The notes beneath the pieces are model-generated. The model was not told the origin of the DNA and searched no databases. It saw only the letters and a program-made list of their open reading frames with translations. From Tamarix chinensis (taxonomy: Eukaryota > Streptophyta > Magnoliopsida > Caryophyllales > Tamaricaceae), in the NCBI GenBank assembly GCA_030549775.1, contig CM060173.1, positions 32,110,110 to 32,174,109 of the forward strand: a DNA stretch of 64,000 nt, read 5' to 3'. Position numbers and translations under genes: made by a program. Positions 11,049 through 23,734 of this stretch are shown here, piece by piece. The first letter of the stretch is position 1, and each line of letters opens with the position of its first letter.

Positions 11049-11260
11049 GTTTTATTATTAAATTTACTAATGTTATTATTAGTATCATTTTGGTGAAGGG
11101 TCGAAGCCCTTATTCCACCATTTATTTCAAATCATATTATTATTATTATTATTATTATTTTTAGTATGATTATTGTTAATATTATTATTATTCTTATCAG
11201 TATTATCATTCTTATTATTTTTAGTATATTTGTTATTATTATTTTTAATATCACTATTAT
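10420..11260 (+). repeat. ATT arrays with hairpin motif in LTR3
   Basis: (ATT)n tracts carry hairpin motifs at 10525 (AGGGCCGAAGCCCT), 10740, 10901 (AGGGTCGAAACCCT) and 11097. Spacing is 160-215 bases. Confidence 0.85.
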
Positions 11261-12974
11261 AATTAGGGTAAAGTCTTCAACCTTATATTATCAACTTTTA
11301 TAATATTACTATTATTTCTTATATCTTTAGCAAAGTTAGTAATTAGTTAATGTCATTATTACAAATATGTTATTATTATATTAAAAACCTAGTTTTAGAA
11401 TAAATTAGGAAAAATAGTATTTTTGGTAGGAGGAAATCTAATTGTAGTTTTTCCCTCATATATGTGATACCAGTCAAAGCCCTAAGGAGGCGTAGGAGCG
11501 TGCTCCAAGACCGGTATCATTTTAGGTAAGGGTGTTACTAAGGCCTATTGTGTGTTGATGTGCATTATATGCTTTGTATATTATGCATCCTATGATTATT
11601 ATTGTAATTATTTTTTATGTGGTATGACTTGGAGTTCAAGCACGTTTTTGTGTATTTATATGGCATGTGTACTATGTGTATGTGATGAAATATTGTGATA
11701 TGTGATGTTATGTGTTGTAACCCTATAAGACATGCATGAGAGGATGTATAAAGTGGTTTTGTGTGGGGAAAAGGTTGAGAATGGAAAATGGGAAATGTGT
11801 TGACCAAAAGAGGAGTAAGTTAACCTAAGTATTTTAATGATCCATGAGTGGAAGAAAAAAAAAAAGAGATTTTAAATAAAGTAAAAGAGTGGGAGAATCT
11901 ATAGTTGTGCATGGAAGAGTCTAATTTATGGGTTTGTATGGGAGAATATAATTTATGGTTTTGCATGGTTTTGTGTGGGAGAATCTAATCTATGGTTTTA
12001 CATGGGAGAATCTAATCTATGGTGTAACATAGGAGAATCTAATCTATGGTTTGTATGGATTGAATTTAGGGTTTTGTATGGAGAAACCTTGGATTTTGTG
12101 TGGATTGAATTTAGGGTTTTATAAGAAGGAATCTTGGGTTTTGCATGAAAGAATTTAGGGATTTGTATGGATGGACTTAAGGTTTTGCATGGCAGATTTT
12201 ATGGTGTTGTATGGGAGGATCTAATCTAGGGTTTTGTGTGGATTGAATCTAAATTTTTGTATGGAGAAATTGAGGGTTTTGCATGAATGGATCTAGGGGT
12301 TTCATGGTCGAATTTAGGGTTTCACGTGGGGGCTTAGGGTTTGCATGAAAAGTTCAAAAGGTTGTATGGGATGTGTAAAGTCTGCATGGGAGTGAAATTT
12401 ACGTATAGAACGTTGATTTGGGATGTGAGGAAGGTAATGTAAGTGTTGTTTTGGTGTTTAAACACTTTGGATGAAAAATAGTACGTGGAGCAATATAAGG
12501 GTACGTAGGAGATCGAACTAGGGTTTGTGTGGATAATTAGGGTTTGGTGTGGCTGCTTAGGGTTTTTGTGGTATCATGTGTATTTGGTGACTAAAATGTG
12601 ATGATGAGGGGTGGAGTCTATGGGATTGTGATGTGTAGAGTGTTAAAAATATGTGGGTTGTGTGTGGTGGAGTAGGATGGGCCACTTAGGCCTAAATTAG
12701 GGTTTCAGGGTAAAACTCTAAAGTGAGAGGTGGAGTGGACTTGAAGTTGTATAGTAGTGGGCGTTGACCCACATATTTCGGTGTTGGAGTGCTAGTGTGA
12801 GTTTGAGTATAGAGGAAAGGTTGTTCGACAAGTTGGGAGGTGCAGGGTTTTCATGATGTGGTATGGGTCGGTTGGAGGATAAGTGTAAAGGGAGTGATTC
12901 ATGCATGTCTAGTGTGAAAGATTCTGAATAAGACATTGTAATACATTAATCATTTAAAGTAGAAGATTGTTGAG

Positions 12975-13375
12975 CCGAGCCGAGACCGATCCACGGACGA
13001 ATAATAGTGGTTAGGGCATGATGTCCTATATGTGACCAGTCCACCAGTAATAATAGTGGTCAGGCTTTGTACCTGTGTTTTCTGGTCCACCGGCTATAGT
13101 AGTGGGGGATTCCGTGCTCAAAAAAACCAAACATATTTGTGCTAAGTTGTAGGAAAGACACTAAGTACTTACAGTGGAACACCGTGCGAGAAAGGGGCCA
13201 GACCGGTCCACCGATGAATAATAGTGGTCAGGAGTTTTATGCCCTGTGTGTTTCCAGTCCACTGGCTATAATAGTGGTCAGGATTTTTATGCCCTGTGTT
13301 TTTCGGTCCACCGGCTATAATAGTGGTCAGGAGTTATGTGCCCTATATGTATCCGGTCCACCGGCTATAATAGTG
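12975..13375 (+). repeat. Minisatellite in LTR3
   Basis: Units carry GGTCCACCGG and CTATAATAGTGG, in two blocks with the same spacer as LTR1 (3470-3870). Confidence 0.85.
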
Positions 13376-14119
13376 GGGTTCCCGTACTCACATGGATTTG
13401 AATAAAAGAATGGTGTGAATCGATTTCTGATCAGACATTAATTAAGTAATTAATCTGGACTATAAATGGGCCTCTATGTATCTACTCGAATGATTGTTCA
13501 ATATTACGTTATCATGTTGGACTATATGCTTCTTTTATTTCTTCTGCATTATTTGTATGATTTTATGTGTTGGCCTTAGTGCATGGTTTTCTTTCTCAGT
13601 ACGTAGCGTACTGATCACAATTTTCATGGGTACTACTCATTCCCACGAGTAGTAGGCCCTTCTGACTTGGTGCAGGTGGGTGAGACATCAGGTGGAGCTG
13701 AGTGTTGAGCATTTTTTTGGCTCCAAGTTCGAGAGTAGTGTGGCCGGATTCACTCTTCTTGTTATTTTATCTTCTTCTGCTATTTCTTTTGTATCCGATT
13801 TACCCTCTTATGATTTATTACTTGTATTGCGTATTTGAAATGAACATTTTTATCGGTTGTAAGCTTATTTCTCTTTTGGAAATGAATTACACTTCTTTAC
13901 ACGTACTCTGATCCTTGGTGTTATGATCTTTCTAGTTCTTTCATAAACTCTTGATTTAAGTTTAATGTTAATCTTTTCTTAGCCTTAGCACTTGGTAGTG
14001 AAACGGTCGGAGAGAACCGGTTTGGTACTAAGTGTGGCGGTAACATCCCCAGAATTCACAAGTGTTAAATTCTAAATTCTTCTGCTTTAAAAAAAATTAG
14101 TGAATTTTGAGGTGTTACA

Positions 14120-14616
14120 CACACACACTCTCTCTCTCTCCCATCCTTTGTTTCACCATTTTGGATCAAGCAAGCCATGCACCCCCATCACGCATGGCCT
14201 CCCCTTCCCTCTTCTTTCCTTCCCTCTCCCTGCCACCCTACCACCTCCCTCCCACCCTACAGGCTACCACCAATCAGTTGTCTACTGCCCTCTTCTTCCT
14301 CTCCTTTTTCTTCTCCTCATTGCCCTCTTTCTTGCCCATTGTTCAAGCCCCCTTACACCCTCGATCTCCTCTTCCCCATTTTCTTCCCCTCTGTTTTGCA
14401 CCACCACCGCCCTCCGCCGCTTCCACCTCCGCATCAACCCCTCGCACTACTCCCTGCCACCCTCTACCTCAGCTCTGAACCACCACACAACCCCTCAAGC
14501 CCCCTGCATCCCACCTTCTTCCTCCCCTCTTCTTTTTCCCTTCTTTTTCTCCCTTCTCGGCAACCTCCCTGCAACCCCTCCTTTCGTCACTGTTTCGCTG
14601 CCTCTGCCACCACCTG
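14120..14616 (+). mobile_element. LTR C, left visible piece (CT-rich leader)
   Basis: A CT- and CCT-rich stretch between the end of X and the start of solo LTR B. It continues across B at 18526, where the same kind of pyrimidine-rich leader resumes. The proline-rich ORFs are low-complexity. It is read as part of LTR C, whose start lies left of the window beyond X. Confidence 0.65.
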
Positions 14617-14707
14617 TGTAATACCCCGTTTTTAGGAAACCTTAATTAAAATTAATAATTACGTGATATTAGTTATAATTATTAATTTAGGAGGTTTAGT
14701 ATTAAAC

Positions 14708-14770
<63 letters not shown>
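14708..14770. repeat. (ATT)n microsatellite
   Basis: About 20 uninterrupted ATT units near the start of LTR B. The related LTR B' has only a few units at the matching place (about 49849-49863, reversed). Confidence 0.9.
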
Positions 14771-14771
<1 letters not shown>

Positions 14772-15015
14772 GATGACTTAGATATAAAAATAATCAGGCT
14801 AAAAAGTTGATAGAAACCGATTATTTATTTTAATCTTAGTGTTATCCGTAAATCTTATCCGAATTATTTTATTAATAGTCGTAACTCGTAACCCGAAATA
14901 AATTCCTAAAATTTATTCCCGATTATTTTTATCTTTTTCGTTTTATTTAAATCTATCTTAGATCGGATTATTTTTCTATCCGATATTTTAATTTATCCGG
15001 ACTAAATTTAACATA

Positions 15016-15017
15016 AG

Positions 15018-15073
<56 letters not shown>
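15016..15073. repeat. (TA)n microsatellite, possible promoter TATA region of LTR B
   Basis: A long TA run directly precedes a CT-rich leader. Placement just before the leader suggests a TATA-type core promoter, which is inference. Confidence 0.6.
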
Positions 15074-15075
<2 letters not shown>

Positions 15076-17389
15076 TCTCTCTCTCCCTCTGCCATTTGCT
15101 ATCCCACCCCCGTACTCTCCTGTCTCCCTCACTTTCTACATTTACTCCACCTCCTGCATTTATATACATATATACACGCCACAGACAACGCACACTCGAC
15201 CACAAACAAACACCCCCAACTCACTGTTCATCCCAGCCTTCCCCCTTATACTTCGGCGCCCTTCCCCGAGCCCCAACCAAACAAGACTCTTACACTCCCT
15301 CTCTGCAACACACATCCATACACACGACACTCTACCACCCCAAACAGCCCCTCTCCCTATTTCGTTTGGTTGCCCTACATATAATACACACATACACTCC
15401 TCAACCTACCCCATCCCCGACCCACTGTTCCTCCCCGCTCCCTCCTATTTTCTCTCGGCAACCCACCCCAAGCACCCTCGACTACCACTTCGCATCAAGC
15501 AGAACCGTCACCCCCGTCGCAGCCTTGCATCCCCTCATCAACCAGCCACACCACCGCATGCAACCCTATCCCAGCAGCTCCTCTCCCCTTTTTCTGCCTC
15601 CCCATCGCAACCCCCGACCGCACGACACCCAGCCACCCTGCCTCCTCTTCTTTCTCCTTCTCCCTGCAGCACCAACCACCACCTTCATCCTACACCAGTA
15701 GCCACGCAACCCCGTCGTAGAACCCAGCCTTGCCACCTCCTCCCTTCATCCTAGCAGCCACAACCAGCACTAACCAGCAGCAGCACCCCTCGAGCAGTGC
15801 AACAGGCAACACCTAGCAGCACCACTCTCCCACCAGCACCCACCGCCCGTCGCAGCCCTACCTTCCCGCAGCCTCCAGCCACCTGCTCCGTCGACCACCA
15901 CCTCTATCACCCTCTTCCTTCTCCCTGCCTCGTAGCCCGGCCAACCCGTTGCCCAGCCATGCCTCCTTCCTCTCGTGCGTGACTCACGCTGCATGCAGCT
16001 TGAGTTGTGTGGTGTTCTAATAAAATTTTGGTACCATATTAATTGTAAGGGTATTTTGGTAATTTTAGAAAAATAAAAAAAATTTATACTATGATTATTA
16101 TTTTATCTAATAGATATTAATTCTATATTTTTGGTATTATTTTTAGGTACGAAAGTTTAATTTGCAGGACCTAATAAATTTTAGTGGATACCGCTAATTT
16201 TACGTTTTTGCTGAATTTTAGGTAACTGTTATACCTTACTAAAATGTTAAATATTGTGTGATAGCACATTAGGATTTTTGGTGTATGAAATATGTTTAGC
16301 ATGATTTATTTCGATGTAATTATGTGTTAATTATTATTATTATGAAAACGGATAAAAACGAGCATGCTATCTGATATAAAATATTTTGGATACGAAAGTA
16401 TGATTTAAAAATGATTCTAATGACGGGAAAATATTTAGTATGATAATTATGTATATAATTATTAGTTTAGCATGTTTAGATATAATGGTGGAATAATTAT
16501 TAGGATTGTGTGTCCTAGGGGCAATTCAGTCATTTTTGTGTATTATGATATTTATCCCGAAAATCATGTCTAACATGTATTATCTATTGTTGATTTTGCG
16601 ATCATGTGTTTTGTACGTTTCAAAAGTATGTGATAGGGTTTCATATGCAGAAATCTGTGTAAGGACAAAATGGTCTTTTGACATTATTGATGATTTAAAT
16701 TGTATAATAAATAATTAGATTATTTTGTTTTAGCCTTTTCATGACAAATTAATAAATAAGATAGACTTAGTATTTAAATGGATGCTAATCTGATAATTAT
16801 TAGCTTCAGGGGCATTTTGGTCATTTTCGGCCTAACGCCCAAATGTGAATAATTAGATATAGGATGGCCTTAGACTTTTGGTAGGTTGACCTTAGTATTG
16901 ACTTTGACTTTTCTTTATACCATTGACCGTAGGGTTGACTTGGATAATTGGAAATAAAGGAAAAATGAATAAGTATGGAAATGAGAATAAATGTGTAATG
17001 TGTGTTATCTGTGATCACTTTATAAAAATACTAATACGTAAAGTGGAAGACCTCGAGTTTGGGAATGCTTTCTCTCTAGGAGTAGCTACCCTAGAGACGA
17101 GGTAGGAGTCCTCGATTGGTTTGGGTTTCTGGTGTGCCCGTTGTGCCCCAGTAAGGCCCTAGTCTACTCTATAGGTGACCTACGGGCCCTATAGGGGGTA
17201 TCGATACTTAAGGATTAGGTGTCCGAGGTGAGGAGGGTACTGTATGCCTTGTGCATCAGTATGACCAGAGTGTTGTTATGCCTCTGGGTTGGATGGTTGG
17301 AGGGTATCGTGTTGCCTTGTGCGTTGGTATGACTGGTGCACTGTTATGTCTCCGGGTTATTATTGTATCCCTCTCGAGTAAATAAAAAT

Positions 17390-17780
17390 GGAAATAATAT
17401 GATTTTATTGGAAGGATTATTATTGGATATTGGATTGGTTTGGTAGTGGCCGTTGTGCCTACCTGTGGTTTTGGGTAGTAGCCATTGCGCCTACCTGTGG
17501 TTTAAGTAGTAGCCTGCGGACCTACCTGTGTGAGTATTATGTCTATAAGTATGCCTGTGACGTTATGTATATTATTATACTATATCTGTAAATATACCGT
17601 TGATGTTATGTATTTTAATTTAATGTACCTATAAGTGTACTTGTGAGATTACGGATTTTATTATCCTGTGTCTGTAAGTACACAGGTGATGTTATGTATT
17701 TTATCATATTCTACCTGTAAGTATACATTTGATGTTGTGGATTTTGTTATAGCTTACCTGTGAATGCACATGTGATGTTA
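17390..17780 (+). repeat. Tandem repeats of LTR B
   Basis: There are two sets. The first has GTAGT-GCC-TTG-GCCTACCTGTGG units (about 17440-17535). The second has units of about 60 bases around CCTGTAAGTATAC and GTTATGTATTTTAT (17535-17780). Both sets recur reversed in B' at 46660-47070. They replace the CCACCGG minisatellite of the other LTR type. Confidence 0.75.
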
Positions 17781-19559
17781 TAAATTTGGTTGGGAGTTAT
17801 GCTGAGACATGAGTCATGTTGTGGATGTTATAATTATTATGCTGGAGTTTAGGTTCTAATAATTACCTCTAAGAGCATCTTTGGCATGTTAGTCTGGTAA
17901 GCTTTCGGTTGTTTTAGACAAATGAAAATGAGTAGTAAGTGACTTTAATAGAATTCGACCGTCTAAATGATTATTGTATATCAATCCTCATATGAATACT
18001 TAAATGTCTTGTACCTGTTAGTTGTATGCATTGCATGTGTTCCATGCTAGTTTTTCATATTAGTTTGGTATAAAGGGTTATTCAGTACCGTAGTACTGAC
18101 GAGTTCCATTTCATGGTCCCCTGCCTATTCAACGGGCAGTCTTTACCTTGCAGGATTACTTTGAGGGTAGGGTCTCACGACTTTAAATAGAGGGTTGAGA
18201 GTTAGGACTATCCAGTGTTCGCCTCGAATTCTTTTGGTCTGGATATTTTGTGGACTCTTAAGTCCCCTGCTATTTCTCTTTTGTGACATTACAACTCTTT
18301 GCCTGATCTTTTTGTATTTATCAGGATAATGTAATTTGTAATGAAATTCTATCCTACCTTTGTTTTAATGTTATCTAAGTAAAGTAATATTTTAGGCTTA
18401 GCACTTAGTATAAGAACGGTAGAGGATGCCAGACTTATACTGAGTGTGGCGGTAACACCCATTGATTTTGTAATTAACGCTTCCGCAAAACGAAAATTTT
18501 TAGCAGTAAAAATAGGGGTGCTACAACCCGAGCCACCAAAACACTCCCTGCGACCTCCTCTTCCACCCCCACACCTCCTTTTGCCAAAACAAACCCCCTC
18601 ATCCCTTCATTTTCCTCCTCCCTTTTCCTTCCTTCTCAGCCTCGTCCACTCTTGCAACCCATTTCGCAGCCTGGCCGCCACCGCCGCCGCTACCTCCCTT
18701 GGCCACCAAAAACCTATCCCCGACCGCCACCTACACCCCCTCTTCACTCTTGCACCCTTTCCTTGCCCTAAATCCTCCCCTATATGCCCTCTTTCCTATC
18801 CCTAAAACCCTAACCCGAAATTGTCTCCCTCTTCCCCTTTTCATGCCATTTTTGGCCCTCTCCCTCATTTCTTTGCATGCAGCTCATGCTGCATGAGCAA
18901 TATGAGTTGTTGCATTTCTTGGTTTATTTGGTTAATGATTTTAAGGTATAATAATATTTTAAGTTAAGCATTTCATTAATTAAGTTTTATAAAGTATTAT
19001 GCTTTTGGGTTTCCTTATTTCTAATGTGATAAATATTGATATTATTTTTAAGTGTTGATTTTGTTATTTAAAGCTTGAATCCTTAACCGGGATACCAGTA
19101 AGGTTCGATTTTTGCGGGAATTAAGGTAATCGTTAAACTCCACTTAAACGCGTGGATAAACATATGCTAGCACATTAGGGTTTTTAATATGTTATTATGC
19201 TCGATATATGTTTTTTAATATAATATATATAGTTTCTTGTATCGATTGATAAAAATGAAACCATGTTAGTTTATATGCTATGTGTGGAAATAATGCTTAA
19301 GGAAGGAGTTTGGTTTTTAATAAAAATGTTAAGTACTTATTCATGATGTGTTATGTTATTGTGACTATTAATTCCTAAATAATATTATTGTGAGCCCTAG
19401 AGGCATTTTAGTAATATGTATTGTGCAAGAATGTGACCTATTATGTGTGGGTGTTAATGAGTATTATATTAAAATATAATAGTGGGTAGAGTTGGATAAT
19501 GAGAATGGAGTATTAATATTACTATTTAACGTAATGATGATAACTTAATAAAAGTGGTG

Positions 19560-20160
19560 TAATAAAAGAGTAAAATGGTAATTTTAGAAGTAAAAGGGGC
19601 AAATGATAATTTTGGAAGTAAACGGTAAAATGGTAATTTTGTAAGTAAAATGATAAAATGGTAATTTTGGAAGTAAAGGGTAAAATGGTAATTTTGTAAA
19701 AAAAAAAGGGATAAAATGGTAATTTTATAAGTAAAAGGGTATTATGGTAAATTTGGAAGTTAAGGGTATTATAGTAATTTTGGAGGTAAAGGGCAAAATG
19801 GTAATTTTATAAGTAAAAGGGTATTATGGTAATTTTTAGAAGTAAAGGGCAAAATGGTAAATTTGTAAATAAAAGGGTAAAGTGGTAATTATGATAATGG
19901 AGAAGGGTAATTTGGTAATTATAATAATAAAGAAGGGCGATTCGGTAATTATGACAATGGCAAAGGGTAATATGGTAATTATGATGATAGAAAAGAGCAC
20001 ATTGGTAATTATGATAATGAAGAAGGTCCATTTGGTAATTTAACCAATTAAAGGGGCAAATTGGTAATTATGATAATGGAGAAGGGCAATTTGGTAATTT
20101 ATCCAACTAAAGGGCAATTTAGTAATTATAACAAAGGGGAAGGGCAATTTGGTAATCTAA
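19560..20160 (+). repeat. Tandem array with GGTAATTTTGGAAGTAAA and GGTAATTATGATAATGG units
   Basis: About twenty units of 25-35 bases carry the invariant core TGGTAATT. The early units are followed by TTGTAAGTAAA or TTGGAAGTAAA and the later ones by ATGATAATGGAGAAGGG. It is found only in LTR C in this window. Confidence 0.85.
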
Positions 20161-21094
20161 CCAACCAATTGGGGAATATGATAAGTGTAACAATTATGAA
20201 GGGTGACTGGTGACCTAATAAGTGTGGGAGATAGCTTGGTAACCTAAACCGAGTAAGGATGTGGCTAAGAAGAACTATGTGTGGGTTACTTGCCTTGTGT
20301 GCCATGTGTCATGCCATATTGCCTACTTTATACTTAATGATTAATCATTTGTAGCGCAACTTGAAGTGAGGGTATGCTTATGTGACTTCCTTATGGCATG
20401 TGGATGATGATTATATATGGTGTGCATACAATGTTGTATAATGTGACCCTCTAGGACATGCATGCTAGGATGTTTAATAATATGGTATGGGGTGAAAGAA
20501 TAAAAAGGAACAAATGGGAAGTGAGTTGACTAAGGGGACACGAGATTGACCTTATCATCTCATGATCCATGAGGGGGAAAATAAAAGGAGGTTATGTTCA
20601 AAATGAATGAGTGATGCAACTCTTGCATGGGAGATTCTAGGGTTTGCATGGGATGATCCTTACGTAAGAAAGGTGTTAGGAGCGGCCAACTAGGGTTTCA
20701 TGGTCACATGTATAATTAGTGAGTAGAGTGATGGGATTTGGGTTGAATCTAAATGAGATGAGGTGTGGGACGATAAAAGAAAGGTTGGGGCCACATAGGT
20801 CCAATTAGGGTTTCAAGGGAAAACCCTAGAGAGTGGTAGTAAGAGAAATTGAATGTCATAAGGTGATGGGTCTTAACCCACACCCTTAGGAGTTGGGTTT
20901 TTATTATGAGTAAATGTCAGGGGAAATGGATGTCGAGGTGTGATAAGAGGCGCAAAGATCTCAAGATATGGGACGGGCCCTCTCAGGAGAATAGAAGTAG
21001 AGGTCGGTGACATGCATGTCAAGGGTGAAATACTTTCAAATAAGATATGAATAAGACACAAATCACTTAAAGAGGAAGATTATTGAGTCGGGCC

Positions 21095-21445
21095 CTAACC
21101 GATCCACCGGCATAATAGTGGCCAAGTGTCGAGGTGCCCTAGAGACCGATCCACCAGCATATAATAATGGTTAGGTGTGTTCTGCCCTATAAGTGACCGA
21201 TCTACCGGCTATAATAGTGGGGAATCTCAATCTCAATAAACCAAACTCTAAGTTATGATAAATTATGGGAGAATACTATGTAATTACAGTAGAACACCAT
21301 GAGAGTCGAGGCCAGATCGATCCACCGGCATATAATAGTGGTCAGGTGCGTTCTACCCTGTAAGTAATCGATCCACCAGCGTATAATAGTGGTCAGGTGC
21401 ATTCTGCCCTGTATGTGACCAATCCACCGGCTATAATAGTGGGGT
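21095..21445 (+). repeat. Minisatellite in LTR C
   Basis: Units carry GATCCACCGG and ATAATAGTGG, with the variable part GTCAGGTGCGTTCTACCCTG. The two-block layout matches LTR1-3. Confidence 0.8.
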
Positions 21446-22114
21446 TCTCGTACTCACATGGATATATAAAATCCGAGAGATGATTGAATAATGATGGATT
21501 AATGGATTAAGGCCCTAAAAGTATTGATCGTACATTTTGACCTATTAATATCTGATTGACTTGTCGAGTACGTAAATGTATAGATGTGAATATTACGTAT
21601 GCAACTTTCATTATGTATGTATCATGTATTACATTGCGGGCCTGCTTTTAAGTATGTTTTTAAAGGGTTACTCAGTACCATAGTACTAAAGGGTTCCATT
21701 CATGGGGCCCCTGCCTATTCAATGGGCAGTGTCCCTTGCAGGTCTAGTTTCAGGTACTATTCAAGTGGGCAACGGGAAAGAGCATAAGGATTGTATGGAA
21801 ATTGACAGGGTTTCATTATTCTCTTTTAACTCTTGGTTTTAATGTAACTTGTATTCTTGTAACCACCATTGGTGGATTTGATTCTTGTAAATGGTTTACT
21901 ATGCTACTCTAATTTTTAATATGGTTTGAATTTCTAGTAATTGGTATTTTATTCTTCTAGCCTTAGCACTTAGTACTAGAATGGTATGAGTGAACCGGTC
22001 TGGTACTAAGTGTGGCAGTAATATCCCCAGAATTCACAATTCTTTTTTATTTCGCTTCCGCTAAATCTTTTAATAAAATGAAATTTTTCAGTAGTGAATT
22101 TTGGAAGTGTTACA

Positions 22115-22388
22115 ATTATTATTATAAGACTGTTGTTATTACCATCCTTATCATTTTAATCATTATCGATACTATTCTTATTATCATTGTTATTATCGTT
22201 ATTTATTATTATTTTTCCTCTAATTATAAATACACTAGCCCAAATTATTATCACAATTTAATAGTTATAGGCTTACTCACAATAACGAGACACCCAACCT
22301 AAAACAATTATGTGATTAATGACACATGCTAATCAAATTTTAATTTTTGGATATTTAAATTAAGGATTTATTAAAATGGGGTATTACA
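22115..22388 (-). mobile_element. LTR D, start portion, reverse orientation
   Basis: Read on the minus strand it begins TGTAATACCCCATTTTAATAAATCC, the same kind of start as the other long LTRs. It runs into the ATT-rich zone where LTR C is inserted. The rest of D lies left of the window beyond C. It is the oldest visible layer of the left nest. Confidence 0.6.
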
Positions 22389-23569
22389 ACAACCATCCAA
22401 AAAAAGTTCGGAGTGCCAAAACACTCCTAATTTGGATAAAAATTATTAGCTAAGGCTACAAGCCATGCATGAGCTAACAAAGCTACCATACTTTTCATGG
22501 CTTAAGTCATCCTTACATGGCTCACATTCTAGTATAATAAAAATCAAAAATAAATCCCACATGAACCAGCCAAACAAGGTTAATTTTCCAACCATACAAC
22601 CATCCAAAAAACATTTGACGTGCAAGATCATCCTTTGTAGCAGCCACAAAATAGCCATTTGCACCCTTGAGCCACAAAAAGGAGGAGAACAATTAGCACA
22701 ATTTCTAGACCTAGCTGATTAACAAGATGAAGGGATATTAGTAGCACATACTTCGTTATTTTTTGAATAATCAAAGGGCTTGATGTACCGGATGGGTAAT
22801 AGTTGTTTCTATCCATTTTTAGTTCATTTACTTTTTCTAGTTTTAGTAAGTTTTCATCTAGAGTTTATTAAGTGTCTAATCTATACCTTGTAACTCCCCC
22901 ATATCCGGCTACATTGGGGTATGGTGTATGATGTATTTTTGTTGTCCTAATTTTCAAAATAAGCTAGGCATGTATAAGTTGATTTCATTTTCTTAACTAG
23001 ATGGTTAGATTACAATGTAACTAAATAGTAGGAAATGTAATGTGGTAGACCATAAATGGTAAGATGGCCATTTTATAACTTAAGGAGCCTAACACACCCA
23101 CATATATGTGTTAGCTCCCCAGGGAATCAGATCATACTACACGTTAGATGAAAATTAGAGAGTTCTTTACTCATTATACATTCAAAACTCAAATGAAAGG
23201 TTTTGTCTTACACTTCAAAAATCTCACACTCTTTATCTTTAATGTTGTTACCTAGGTGAATATGAGTATTTGATCTCAAGAGTTACTTGTAGATCAAATA
23301 TGTCTTCAACTTTTCTTTAATCCCCCTTCTCCATTTTTGTTCTTGGTGGTAACCAATCTGCACCTCCATTCTTTCTTGCTAGCTTGACCTAATCATTTAG
23401 CTTATGCACCACAACTCTATCTATTAAAGTATAATCAAATATCACACTCATATTTATCATGTTACAATTAGGGATGAAGTTAAGAAATAACACCATAGAG
23501 TCCCAACAGATAACAAAGATATATCTAAATATAAAATAACAATACTAATATTATTATTATTATTAGTAG

Positions 23570-23601
<32 letters not shown>

Positions 23602-23730
23602 ATATATTTAATATAATCCACAATCATACATAAATATTCATTTATAATTATACTTGTTAAGGTTTCATAGTTTGAAAGCAATTTATGATGGTGTCATTAA
23701 TAATGGTGCCAAATATACATTTTTCAATAT
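22389..23730. other. Unassigned AT-rich intergenic DNA
   Basis: No coding frame, known repeat end or RNA gene is convincing here. ACAACCATCCAAAAAA occurs twice (22387 and about 22600). A short imperfect TAG/ATT run lies at 23545-23605. It may contain old LTR fragments. Confidence 0.5.
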
Positions 23731-23734
23731 ATGG

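Larger units (their letters stand above)
9193..14119 (+). mobile_element. 3' LTR of element X (LTR3, 4.9 kb)
   Basis: It starts TGAAATGCCCCG after the polypurine tract and ends GAGGTGTTACA. It is near-identical to LTR1 wherever both are present, apart from small indels and a region at 9933-10090 that is unlike LTR1. CACAC follows at 14120-14124; the left copy of this duplication would lie outside the window. It contains a CT-rich leader, ATT arrays (10420-11260), TTTGCATGG repeats (11890-12390), minisatellite (12975-13375) and hairpins at 13597-13613 and 13988-14035. No protein gene is seen. Confidence 0.85.
14617..18525 (+). mobile_element. Solo LTR B (3.9 kb) inserted in LTR C
   Basis: It starts TGTAATACCCCG and ends GGGGTGCTACA. 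Flanking five-mers are ACCTG (14612-14616) and ACCCG (18526-18530), a target duplication with one change. It contains a perfect ATT run (about 14710-14770), a TA run (15016-15073), a CT-rich leader (15073-16000), a tandem region (17390-17780) and hairpins at 18083-18098 and 18401-18447. A reversed relative is at 45932-49958. The 225-codon ORF at 15024 is a translation of TA, CT and CCA simple sequence and is not annotated as a gene. Confidence 0.85.
18526..22114 (+). mobile_element. LTR C, right piece, ends GAAGTGTTACA
   Basis: It resumes the CT-rich leader (18526-18880), passes a GGTAATTTTG tandem array (19560-20160), a minisatellite (21095-21445) and the family's 3' hairpins (21673-21688, 21966-22013), and ends GAAGTGTTACA at 22114. 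Layout and end match LTR2 and LTR3. The next bases ATTAT (22115-22119) would be the right target duplication. The short ORFs are not supported as genes. Confidence 0.75.

Noticed and set aside
1..14119. Three LTRs in a row as a tandem LTR-interior-LTR-interior-LTR element
   Set aside because: LTR2 is diverged from LTR1 and LTR3 and is flanked by its own GTAGT duplication, so it is a solo LTR inserted in the interior of X.
15024..15701. 225-codon proline-rich ORF (and similar ORFs at 14100-14635, 6021-6455, 59156-60454, 48529-49025)
   Set aside because: They are translations of CT/CCT/CGG low-complexity LTR leaders, open in several frames and both strands, with no domain.
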